This document shows, in pieces, positions 1 through 6,557 of a stretch of DNA of 64,000 bases; the stretch's first letter is position 1; every line of letters starts with the position of its first letter. Source of the DNA: Desulfitobacterium_A sp034927245 (GTDB lineage Bacteria > Bacillota > Desulfitobacteriia > Desulfitobacteriales > Desulfitobacteriaceae); NCBI RefSeq assembly GCF_034927245.1, contig NZ_JAYFQK010000049.1, positions 38,550 through 102,549 of the forward strand. The letters run 5' to 3'. The notes under the pieces were generated by a model that did no database searches, was not told the DNA's origin, and saw nothing but the letters and a program-made list of their open reading frames with translations. A program made the translations under genes and the position numbers.

Positions 1-268
1 AGTAATTCTCGTCTGCCGTGATAAATATTATATCCATATAAGGAAAATCCTCACGAATCCTTTTGGCAACTTGAATTCCGGAAATACCCGGCAGTCCGAC
101 ATCTAAAAAAAGAATATCCGGCTCAATCCTGTAAACGAGGTGCAAAAAATCCTCACCTTTCTCAAAGGAACCCATAATTTCGATACCCGGAAAAGCGGAG
201 ATTTGCCTTACTAATTCTTTTCTAAAGAAAGGATCGTCCTCCACTATGGCAACGAACAAATTATGCAC
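1..268 (-). CDS. Response regulator receiver domain, 3' part outside window (LytTR/AgrA type likely)
   Basis: About 89 N-terminal residues of a response regulator are visible; the rest lies left of the window. The receiver pattern is clear: an acidic pocket (VEDDP near residue 9), the phosphoacceptor Asp in LFLDVGLPG near residue 56, and the conserved Thr in IFITADENY near residue 84. The IFITA-x-E-x-Y ending is typical of LytTR-family regulators such as AgrA. The output domain is not visible, so the subfamily is an inference. GTG start at 268 is chosen because AGGGAGAAG lies just upstream. The gene is divergent from the AgrD-like peptide gene, which suggests a quorum-sensing circuit whose kinase and AgrB would be expected further left. 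Confidence 0.85.
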   Translation of the reverse strand, partial: MHNLFVAIVEDDPFFRKELVRQISAFPGIEIMGSFEKGEDFLHLVYRIEPDILFLDVGLPGISGIQVAKRIREDFPYMDIIFITADENY

Positions 269-391
269 CTTCTTCTCCCTTAGAAATTTCAAGAATCAAT
301 AGAAAATAAAGTGCAAAAATATCTTAATTATTTCTTACTATAACATTTTTTAATAAAAATTTCCATGAATCACCGAAACGGATCATTTTAT

Positions 392-461
392 GTAATTTCA
401 TTCCTCAAAATGGTACTTTCATTCCCTTTCTTGCCTCTTTAGGTTAATAATGTAGTAAGAT
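392..461 (+). promoter_or_regulatory. Candidate LytTR operator plus promoter for the AgrD-like peptide gene
   Basis: Two direct copies of GTA(A/C)TTTCATTCC lie at 392-404 and 413-425. They are identical at 12 of 13 positions and start exactly 21 bp apart, two helical turns. LytTR regulators such as AgrA and VirR bind pairs of about 9-bp direct repeats with this spacing just upstream of a -35 box. Here the second copy ends 5 bp before TTGCCT (431-436), followed after 19 bp by TAAGAT (456-461). That is a poor, overlong promoter of the kind that needs an activator. The repeat is seen directly; the regulator assignment is inferred from the divergent response regulator. Confidence 0.55.
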
Positions 462-506
462 AAAAGAAGGATCGACACAATCACAAGAAAAGAAAGGAAG
501 TTGATT

Positions 507-641
507 ATGTTGAAAAAATTAATGACATTCGCTGCCACTGCTCTCGCCATGGTTGGAGCAATCTCCATCGTAACCCCGGCATGTATAGGATGGTTTTATC
601 AGCCGGAATTGCCGGAGGAATTAAAAAAGCTGCAAAAGTAA
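507..641 (+). CDS. agrD: AgrD-like cyclic (thio)lactone autoinducer peptide precursor, 44 aa
   Basis: This short gene has the three-part layout of AgrD. Residues 1-25 form a basic, then hydrophobic and Ala-rich leader (MLKKLMTF...). The core is CIGWF at residues 26-30, in which Cys26 could form a five-residue thiolactone with the C-terminal carboxyl of Phe30. Residues 31-44 are an acidic/basic tail starting YQPELPEEL. Proline and glutamate right after the ring are typical of clostridial AgrD and guide AgrB cleavage. ATG at 507 follows AAAGGAAG at a normal distance. No agrB is in the window; it may lie beyond the left edge with the sensor kinase. The gene is closed by a strong hairpin at 677-734. 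Family assignment is by motif recognition only. Confidence 0.82.
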   Translation: MLKKLMTFAATALAMVGAISIVTPACIGWFYQPELPEELKKLQK

Positions 642-676
642 ACGCAAATATAGAACCATAAGCAACAACATTTTAC

Positions 677-734
677 AAAAATGAAACAAAGAAGTACAGG
701 AACCCAATATCCTGTACTTCTTTGTTTCATTTTT
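677..734. terminator. Perfect 24-bp inverted repeat, bidirectional terminator between agrD and yhbY
   Basis: The arms at 677-700 and 711-734 are perfectly complementary over 24 bp with a 10-nt loop. The stem begins with A-runs and ends with T-runs, so it gives a U-tract in both directions. It separates the convergent agrD-like gene (+) and yhbY (-). Confidence 0.85.
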
Positions 735-757
735 ATGTGCACATAATGGACTATTGC
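735..757 (-). repeat. Partial copy of repeat family A
   Basis: On the minus strand this reads GCAATAGTCCAT followed by TTATGTGC and ACAT. The same words occur at 42488-42510 and, with changes, at 55633-55658. As in those copies, a terminator-like hairpin follows immediately. Only the right half of the family A element is recognisable here. Confidence 0.5.
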
Positions 758-765
758 AGGTCTTA

Positions 766-1056
766 TTATGGCAAAATGATAGTTGGATTATTTTTAGACT
801 CCTTATACAGCAAGAAATTCCGTCCGATGACTTGGACCAATTCCGCTCCCGCGCGGCCGGCTAAATCTTCGGCGGCAGCTTTCGGTTCTTCCAGGCTATT
901 TGGCAAGACGCGGCCTTTAATAAGCTCCCGTGCCTCTAAAGCCTCATTTGTCGAAGATACGACCGCTTCCGTGACTCCCTCTTTGCCCACTTGAAGAATC
1001 GGATCCATTTCATTGCCCATAGCCCGAAGAAAACGTTTTTGTTTACCTGTTAACAC
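766..1056 (-). CDS. yhbY: YhbY-family RNA-binding protein (CRS1/YhbY domain), 96 aa
   Basis: A single-domain RNA-binding protein of the CRS1/YhbY family, known to associate with pre-50S ribosomal particles. The protein starts LTGKQKRFLRAMG and has the family loop ILQVGKEGVTEAVV near residues 20-33. The segment RELIKGRVL follows, and GRNFLLYKES is the typical C-terminal strand. Length is normal for the family. GTG start at 1056 is supported by GAGGAGAG six bases upstream. It lies downstream of the adaptor-permease pair with a 19-bp gap and is probably co-transcribed with them. It ends at the hairpin at 677-734. Confidence 0.92.
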   Translation of the reverse strand: MLTGKQKRFLRAMGNEMDPILQVGKEGVTEAVVSSTNEALEARELIKGRVLPNSLEEPKAAAEDLAGRAGAELVQVIGRNFLLYKESKNNPTIILP

Positions 1057-1075
1057 AAAAATCTCTCCTCACTTT

Positions 1076-2278
1076 CTATTCATACCGGAGTGCATCCATC
1101 GGTTCGAGTTTTGCCGCTTTTTGAGCCGGATAAAAGCCAAAGAAAATACCCACGGCGATTGAAAACGTGACAGCCGTAATAATGGATTGTATCGATAATA
1201 AAGGCGGCCATTTCAGAAGATTGGCAATCAGAAGAGCGCATATCGAGCCTAAAGCAATCCCTACAAGTCCGCCGATCAAGGAAATAACGGAGGCTTCGAT
1301 TAAAAATTGTTTCAGGATATCCCGTTCCTTGGCTCCAACCGCCTTACGCAGGCCTATTTCCCGAGTACGCTCAGTCACGGACACCAGCATAATATTCATA
1401 ATGCCGATTCCCCCCACTAAAAGAGAAATTCCGGCAACCAAACTGATAATACTGGTTAAAATCTTCGTAATCTTATCAGCCGCATTGACCAGCTGCTGGA
1501 CATTAAAAACCTCATATTGATCCGTAGTCCCGTGACGTTGATTTAAAATTCGTTGGGCAGAGAGGGTTGTCCCTTCCAAATCCCCTTTATTATAGGTTAT
1601 CCCCTCAAATTGATCGACTCGCCTTGTTCCAAATATATCAGACCAGGTCCCCCAAGGCATATAAGCAAAAGAGCTCTGCTGTTCCATAGGTGCAAACTGG
1701 GCCATCGTGGATTCATCTTTTGCTAAAACCCCAATCACACGACACGGAACATGATTGATCATGGCCTGTTGGCCGAGTGGATTTCCGGCACCAAAAAGGG
1801 TATTGGCCATTTCGGGATCAATCACAACGACACGTTGATTAGACGCCATCTCATCCTCTGTAAAAAAGCGGCCTATCGCAATTTCCCGGCGCCTGACCTC
1901 AGCGAATTCAGGGGTTGTTCCCACAACAATGGCAGATGTACTTTTTTGATTGACTTCCAAAGCTCCATATTCAGAACTTGCGGGAATGAGACTCTTCACT
2001 TGCGGCAAAGCGCGTTTCAAGCTTTCCGCATCTTGCTGCGTCAGTTTCGCGGCTTCTGATGTATTGCTTTGTTTACTCGACTTGGGATAAATAATAAACA
2101 GATTGACGCCGGTCTTCTCCAGTTCCTGCATCACAGCTGCCTTGCCGCCCATCCCAATCGTGACAACGGTAATGACTGCGGCAATCCCAATGATAATTCC
2201 AAGCATGGTAAGACCTGCCCGAAGTTTGTTGGCTTTTAAACTGATCAAAGCGCCGCGAAAGCTTTCGAAAAAATTCAT
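1076..2278 (-). CDS. MacB/FtsX-type ABC transporter permease, 400 aa
   Basis: The permease subunit of a MacB-like export system. TM1 is near residues 20-45 (LTMLGIIIGIAAVITVVTIGMG). A large extracytoplasmic MacB core domain follows (about 45-275). Three C-terminal helices form the FtsX domain, including GGIGIMNIMLVSVTERTREIGLRKAVGA, whose TERTREIG-RKAVGA motif is the family hallmark. Its ATG overlaps the stop of the upstream adaptor gene (ATGA), so the two are translationally coupled. In related loci (yknXYZ, macAB) an ATPase is encoded with them; none is present here. The ATP-binding partner must be encoded elsewhere. Substrate is unknown. Confidence 0.88.
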   Translation of the reverse strand: MNFFESFRGALISLKANKLRAGLTMLGIIIGIAAVITVVTIGMGGKAAVMQELEKTGVNLFIIYPKSSKQSNTSEAAKLTQQDAESLKRALPQVKSLIPASSEYGALEVNQKSTSAIVVGTTPEFAEVRRREIAIGRFFTEDEMASNQRVVVIDPEMANTLFGAGNPLGQQAMINHVPCRVIGVLAKDESTMAQFAPMEQQSSFAYMPWGTWSDIFGTRRVDQFEGITYNKGDLEGTTLSAQRILNQRHGTTDQYEVFNVQQLVNAADKITKILTSIISLVAGISLLVGGIGIMNIMLVSVTERTREIGLRKAVGAKERDILKQFLIEASVISLIGGLVGIALGSICALLIANLLKWPPLLSIQSIITAVTFSIAVGIFFGFYPAQKAAKLEPMDALRYE

Positions 2279-3495
2279 GGCGTTCCACTTCCCGTATCCA
2301 CGGTAACGGGTAACCCGTTCGCCAGCTCGGCTGTCGGATTAAGCACCACCAAATCGCCCGCCTTCAGACCTGAAGTAACCTCTTGCAAGGTATCATTAGC
2401 AATTCCAAGGCTCACTTGCGTTTTTGCCAAAATGTTGTTCACGATACGGAAAACAAAACTCTTCCCTCCCTCTTGGAAGAGGGCTTCTTGCGGAATCGCC
2501 AAAATGTTTTCTTTCGAAGCGGTTGCAATATTCAAATCAACGGTAAAGCCGGGTTTTAATTCGGCAGGAACATTGTTAAGATCAATTTTGACCGCCACTG
2601 AGGGCGGGGTATTCCCCGCTTGAAGGCTGGTCTTGCTCACCGCTTGAGGGGCAATTTCGGAAACTGCTCCCGCAAGAGGTGCACTGAGAACTTTGCTTGT
2701 GACACTCACCTTTTGTCCGAGCTTAACCTTACCGGCATCAACCTCGTTTAATTGTGACAGCACTTGCAGTTTACTTAAATCACCGATAACCATCAGGGGG
2801 GATTGGACTGAGGCCATGTTTCCCTCTTGGGCGTTCAATTCGAGAACTGTTCCCGCAATACTTGCTTTATAAACATTTTGAGTCCGCGCTGCTTCAGCAA
2901 CCTTAAGTCCCTCTTGGGCCTGCTGCAGCATGGCTTGAGCCTGAGAAACGGCGGCCTCGGCTTGCTGAGCCGCAGGGTCTGAACCAAGCTTATTTGTATT
3001 CTCGGATTGACTTACCGATGCGTTTACCGGAATCTCGAATGTCGGAACCGAAGACGGTTCCTGTTGAGCTGGCATTTGAGCTAAAGACGCCTGGGCTGCT
3101 CCGGACACAGCCTGTGCGCTCTTTAAGGATTCTAAGGTCTTTTGGGCACTGCTAAGATTGGCTTCCGCCGTCTTGACCCCGGCTTTGGCTTGAGCCACTT
3201 GGGCATCGGCAAGGGCGGTATCCATTTGCACTAATAATTGTCCGACTTTCACCTTGTCCCCTGTGTTAACATAAACCTTACTAACCTTGCCGGGAGTCAT
3301 CACCGTGATCTGCTGCTGCAAAACAGGGCTAACCGTACCGGAGGCATACACCTCCTGCTGAATTGAGGTATTTTCGATCGCCGCGGTTTTAACTTTCACT
3401 CCCCCGGGTGTTCGTCCGAACCACCAAGCGCTTAGACTGACTCCCAGCACAATCGCCAAACCTACGATACTCCAGACCCATTTTTTGCGACTCAA
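2275..3495 (-). CDS. Membrane-fusion/periplasmic adaptor protein (HlyD/MacA family), 406 aa
   Basis: An efflux adaptor anchored by one N-terminal helix (residues 6-26). A lipoyl-like half motif lies near 55-95 (ITVMTPGKVSKVYVNTGDKV). Residues 100-215 are an Ala/Gln-rich coiled-coil hairpin with a Pro/Ser-rich insert at its tip (PSSVPTFEIPVNASVSQ). The second lipoyl half is KASIAGTVLELNAQEG, followed by beta-barrel and membrane-proximal domains. TTG start at 3495 is supported by GGAGGG upstream. It is first in a probable adaptor-permease-yhbY unit. In Gram-positives such adaptors pair with MacB-like permeases for peptide or toxin export. Confidence 0.88.
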   Translation of the reverse strand: MSRKKWVWSIVGLAIVLGVSLSAWWFGRTPGGVKVKTAAIENTSIQQEVYASGTVSPVLQQQITVMTPGKVSKVYVNTGDKVKVGQLLVQMDTALADAQVAQAKAGVKTAEANLSSAQKTLESLKSAQAVSGAAQASLAQMPAQQEPSSVPTFEIPVNASVSQSENTNKLGSDPAAQQAEAAVSQAQAMLQQAQEGLKVAEAARTQNVYKASIAGTVLELNAQEGNMASVQSPLMVIGDLSKLQVLSQLNEVDAGKVKLGQKVSVTSKVLSAPLAGAVSEIAPQAVSKTSLQAGNTPPSVAVKIDLNNVPAELKPGFTVDLNIATASKENILAIPQEALFQEGGKSFVFRIVNNILAKTQVSLGIANDTLQEVTSGLKAGDLVVLNPTAELANGLPVTVDTGSGTP

Positions 3496-3546
3496 ACCAG
3501 TGCCCTCCTTAGACCCGCTATGCTAATTTAACTTGAAATCTCTTTT

Positions 3547-4821
3547 CTAATTCTCCCACTCAAACTCCATTTCAGCGATTTTAACTTTGTCCCCTTCTTT
3601 AATCCCCTCCGCTCGGAGGGCATCGTCCACACCCATGGTTTTTAAGATCGCCTGAAAACGGTAAACTCCTTCATCACTTTCAAATAAAGTCATTTTAACA
3701 TGCTTTTCAATTTCTTTGCCGCTAACAACGAATACGCCGTCTTCTTTGCTAATCGCAAAACGTTCTACAGGCTCAACATGGGTTACCTTATGCTGTTCAT
3801 CCCGGCGGATAAAAATCTCCGGTGCCGGAATTTCCGGCAATACTTGGGCGATGCGATAGACTAACGGCTTGAGTCCCTCACCCGTTGCCGCCGAAACGGG
3901 AAAAATCTCCGTTTCACTTCCCAATTCATCCCGCAGACGTTTTAGATTTTCCTCAGCACCCGGAATGTCCATCTTATTGGCAACAACAAACATCGGACGT
4001 TCAGCCAATTCTGGGGAGTATTGACGCAGCTCTTCCTGAATAATTTGAAAATCTTCGAGAGGATCGCGTTCTTCCGATCCGGCAATATCCAAGACATGGA
4101 GAATTAAACGGGTCCTCTCCGTATGCCGTAAATATTCATGACCTAATCCCGCTCCCGAATGAGCCCCTTCAATCAGCCCCGGGATATCGGCCATAACAAA
4201 GCTATTCCCGTCCTCCAGCTCGACTACACCCAGATTAGGCACCAGTGTCGTAAAATGGTAATCGGCAATCTTCGGTTTAGCCGCTGACACCCGAGAAATA
4301 AGGGTTGACTTCCCAACATTAGGAAAGCCGACAAGACCGACATCGGCCAAAAGCTTCAGCTCTAAAGTCAGATAACGTTCTTGACCCGGTTCACCGTTTT
4401 CCGCTAATGTCGGTGCTTTATTGGTATTGCTCATGAAGCGTGCATTTCCCCGGCCGCCGCGGCCCCCTTTGGCAACAACCACAGTCTGACCGTGCTCCGT
4501 TAAGTCTGCAAGAACCTCTCCCGTATCCTGATCCTTGATCAGAGTCCCTGCCGGGATGCGCACAACAAGATCCTCGGCACCCTTGCCATGCATATTCTTC
4601 CCCTGTCCGTGCTCTCCTCGGTCAGCTTTATAATGACGTTTATAACGAAAATCGGCGAGTGTCCTGAGTCCTTCATCCGCGACAAAAATAACGTTTCCGC
4701 CCCGGCCCCCATCGCCGCCGGCCGGTCCGCCTTCAGGGACATATTTTTCCCGGCGAAAGGCTACTGCCCCCGCACCGCCGTCTCCACCCTTGACATAAAT
4801 TTTGGCTTGGTCGTAAAACAT
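3547..4821 (-). CDS. obg: GTPase Obg (CgtA), 424 aa
   Basis: Essential ribosome-associated GTPase that also affects stress response and sporulation in Firmicutes. The N-terminal Gly-rich Obg fold (residues 1-158) is rich in GGDGGRGG motifs. The G domain has P-loop GFPNVGKST (near 165), switch I FTTLVPNLG, DIPGLIEGA (G3) and NKMD (G4). A C-terminal OCT domain (about 345-424, starting near HVEPVERF) is present, as in Gram-positive Obg proteins. Start ATG 4821 follows AAGGGG. It is directly downstream of the spo0B-like gene (15-bp gap), the spo0B-obg arrangement of B. subtilis. Confidence 0.97.
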   Translation of the reverse strand: MFYDQAKIYVKGGDGGAGAVAFRREKYVPEGGPAGGDGGRGGNVIFVADEGLRTLADFRYKRHYKADRGEHGQGKNMHGKGAEDLVVRIPAGTLIKDQDTGEVLADLTEHGQTVVVAKGGRGGRGNARFMSNTNKAPTLAENGEPGQERYLTLELKLLADVGLVGFPNVGKSTLISRVSAAKPKIADYHFTTLVPNLGVVELEDGNSFVMADIPGLIEGAHSGAGLGHEYLRHTERTRLILHVLDIAGSEERDPLEDFQIIQEELRQYSPELAERPMFVVANKMDIPGAEENLKRLRDELGSETEIFPVSAATGEGLKPLVYRIAQVLPEIPAPEIFIRRDEQHKVTHVEPVERFAISKEDGVFVVSGKEIEKHVKMTLFESDEGVYRFQAILKTMGVDDALRAEGIKEGDKVKIAEMEFEWEN

Positions 4822-4836
4822 ACCACGAATCCCCTT

Positions 4837-5358
4837 TTATTCCGTCTTCCATAGCGCCAGCCGGTTTTCCCAAACCGTCTGTTCCCCCTGCATGACTTTT
4901 AAATAACAAAACACTCCTTTATCACCGTCCAGGTAAAGAAAAACATCCGAACGTTCAGGGCCCTCATTACAATACTCACCGCAGAGCTTCCGAATACACT
5001 CTTTAGTGTACCCGTATAGGGCTTGTCCGTATTCCTCCCGCCAAAATTCTTCCCAATACTGAGTTGTTTTCATCTGCTCATCCAAATAGAATTCGACCGG
5101 GAATTGTTCCTTGCGCAAGGAAACAATCAATCCTAAGATAATCGCACTTATTGTTTCCTGAGGAATTTGTGCCGCAATTTGCTCTGCTTCAAAATCGCCA
5201 ACCATCACCCGCAGGTACTTAAGCGCCTTATCCGCTTTTCCCAGCTGCAGATAGCCCATAACCACCTGATTGTGATTCAGAAAATCATGACGCAGCAAAC
5301 GATAATATTCCAGCTGCTCTTTTAAAAGAATGTGATCTAGGCTCTCATCATCATGCAT
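4837..5358 (-). CDS. Spo0B-like sporulation phosphotransferase, 173 aa
   Basis: A Spo0B-type protein. The N-terminal helical segment contains RHDFLNHNQVVMGYLQLGK, the Spo0B alpha-hairpin signature with the phosphorylatable His. The remainder is a degenerate kinase-like domain without clear ATP-binding boxes. Spo0B relays phosphate from Spo0F to Spo0A in Bacillus. Many Clostridia lack Spo0F, so the role here could differ, for example as a Spo0B-like domain acting with another kinase. I chose ATG 5358 rather than the upstream GTG because GGAGG lies eight bases before it. Its position between rpmA and obg supports the call. A terminator separates it from rpmA, so it and obg need their own promoter or read-through. 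Confidence 0.8.
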   Translation of the reverse strand: MHDDESLDHILLKEQLEYYRLLRHDFLNHNQVVMGYLQLGKADKALKYLRVMVGDFEAEQIAAQIPQETISAIILGLIVSLRKEQFPVEFYLDEQMKTTQYWEEFWREEYGQALYGYTKECIRKLCGEYCNEGPERSDVFLYLDGDKGVFCYLKVMQGEQTVWENRLALWKTE

Positions 5359-5390
5359 AATTATATCCTCCATTAACCGGCGCACGTAGC

Positions 5391-5425
5391 ATAAAAGCCC
5401 CTGGGTATTCCCCAGGGGCTTTTAT
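5391..5425 (-). terminator. Rho-independent terminator after rpmA
   Basis: A perfect 15-bp stem has arms at 5391-5405 and 5411-5425 around a 5-nt loop. The GC-rich core CCCCTGGG is followed by TTTTAT on the minus strand. It ends the rplU-prp-rpmA operon. Confidence 0.9.
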
Positions 5426-5438
5426 CACCTGTTGTCAA

Positions 5439-5735
5439 TTAAGCTTGAGCAACCTGGCGCTCAGGATAAATGCTAACTTGTTTACGTTTGCGATCCTTGC
5501 GCTCAAATTTTACATAGCCATCAATCGTAGCAAAGAGGGTATCATCCTTGCCCAGACCGCAGTTTTTACCAGGATGGAATTTCGTTCCGCGTTGACGAAC
5601 GATGATGTTGCCTGCGAGTACGAATTGACCGTCTCCGCGTTTTACACCTAAACGTTGCGCCGCACTGTCACGACCATTTCGGGAACTACCTACCCCTTTT
5701 TTATGGGCGAACAGTTGCAGGTTCATTTTTAACAT
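5439..5735 (-). CDS. rpmA: 50S ribosomal protein L27, 98 aa with cleavable N-terminal extension
   Basis: L27 reaches the peptidyl transferase centre with its N-terminus. The start MLKMNLQLFAHKKG includes the Firmicutes-specific extension. The protease Prp removes residues before the AHKKG motif, cleaving after NLQLF, to expose the functional N-terminus. The rest (GSSRNGRDSAAQRLGVKRGDG, GNIIVRQRGTKFHPG) matches L27 closely. ATG 5735 is chosen because AGGAGG sits six bases upstream, inside the last codons of prp. The GTG at 5744 is part of that signal. The start overlaps the prp stop, so the two are coupled. Confidence 0.97.
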   Translation of the reverse strand: MLKMNLQLFAHKKGVGSSRNGRDSAAQRLGVKRGDGQFVLAGNIIVRQRGTKFHPGKNCGLGKDDTLFATIDGYVKFERKDRKRKQVSIYPERQVAQA

Positions 5736-6085
5736 GGAGTCCACCTCCTCTGAGTGATTTTAACATATTCCTGACCATAGCTTTGCTGGATTTCCTCAAT
5801 CCCTAAAGCCATTGTTTTCAGTATCCATTGAGCCTGTTCCAGGGTTTGAGTATCTAATTTAGGGAGAGAGCAGGTTAGATAACCGTCCGAATCCCTGACT
5901 TCGACCTTCGGCGGCTCGGGCAGAAAGTGCTCCAAACCGTTAACCGCTGAAATACTCAGTGCAGAAACAGCAGCACAGACAATATCTTGTCCATACTCCG
6001 CATATCCTGCATGCCCGCTGAGTTCAAATTTCCGAATTCTCCGGTCTTCATCCAACCAAAGCATTAAATGAATTTCTTGTTTCAT
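5729..6085 (-). CDS. prp: Ribosomal-processing cysteine protease Prp, 118 aa
   Basis: Prp (YsxB) cleaves the N-terminal extension of L27. The catalytic pair is visible: His in LSGHAGYAEYGQ and Cys in DIVCAAVSAL, at the family spacing. The C-terminal part (LEQAQWILKTMALGIEEIQQSY) is also typical. Start ATG 6085 lies one base after the rplU stop and lacks its own strong Shine-Dalgarno sequence, which implies coupling to rplU. A longer in-frame upstream extension overlaps rplU and is unlikely. Its substrate motif is present in the adjacent rpmA product. Confidence 0.95.
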   Translation of the reverse strand: MKQEIHLMLWLDEDRRIRKFELSGHAGYAEYGQDIVCAAVSALSISAVNGLEHFLPEPPKVEVRDSDGYLTCSLPKLDTQTLEQAQWILKTMALGIEEIQQSYGQEYVKITQRRWTPC

Positions 6086-6086
6086 C

Positions 6087-6398
6087 TTAAGCTTGGATGG
6101 CTTCGACGAGAACTTTTGTGTAGGGTTGGCGATGTCCTTGTTTGCGGCGGTAGTTCTTTTTGGCTTTGTACTTGAAGACAATAATCTTCTCTCCTTTGCC
6201 ATGTTCAACCACCTTAAGCACAACTTTGGCACCATCAACAACCGGAGTTCCCACTTTAACGGCGCCGTCCTTTTCCACTAAAAGAACTTGGTCGATCGTT
6301 ACTGTGTCTCCAACATTCGCGTTCAGCTTTTCCACGTAAAGCGTATTGCCTTCTTCAGCCCGGAATTGCTTGCCGCCTGTTTCAATCACTGCGTACAT
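6087..6398 (-). CDS. rplU: 50S ribosomal protein L21, 103 aa
   Basis: L21 binds 23S rRNA in the large subunit. The protein has the family start MYAVIETGGKQFRAEEGNTLYVEKL and the C-terminal signature FKYKAKKNYRRKQGHRQPYTKV. Length is normal. The start follows GGGAGGTGTAATGA. It is the first gene of rplU-prp-rpmA with its own promoter (6504-6533) and a leader of about 100 nt. In many Clostridia rplU directly follows rng; here rng is about 18.7 kb away. Confidence 0.97.
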   Translation of the reverse strand: MYAVIETGGKQFRAEEGNTLYVEKLNANVGDTVTIDQVLLVEKDGAVKVGTPVVDGAKVVLKVVEHGKGEKIIVFKYKAKKNYRRKQGHRQPYTKVLVEAIQA

Positions 6399-6497
6399 TC
6401 ATTACACCTCCCAATGCCTAGACTCGCCAGTGCAGGCCAGTTTTTTCAAACTTGTTCAATGCCTGATTCGTGCGGTTGCGGTGAGAAGCCACCACAT
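6399..6497 (-). ncRNA. Candidate L21 leader (ribosomal protein autoregulatory 5' UTR)
   Basis: About 100 nt separate the promoter from rplU. The transcript would contain pairable segments such as GCCTG...(C)TAGGC near the ribosome-binding site and a GGTGG..CC stem at its start. Firmicutes rplU transcripts often carry an autoregulatory L21 leader. The position fits, but I could not match the consensus base by base. Confidence 0.4.
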
Positions 6498-6503
6498 TTA
6501 GTT

Positions 6504-6533
6504 ATTTTAGCATCTTTCCCTATGAATTGTCAA
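6504..6533 (-). promoter_or_regulatory. Sigma-A promoter of rplU-prp-rpmA
   Basis: On the minus strand TTGACA (6533-6528) is a perfect -35 box. It is followed after 18 bp by TAAAAT (6509-6504), preceded by TGC as an extended -10 element. It is the strongest promoter I recognised in the window. Confidence 0.85.
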
Positions 6534-6557
6534 TTTCTAAAATGCCCTTTATCCGAA

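Noticed and set aside
1076..3495. Decayed ATPase gene hidden in the adaptor-permease unit
   Set aside because: The two genes overlap and flanking gaps are under 55 bp; no Walker motif remnants are present.
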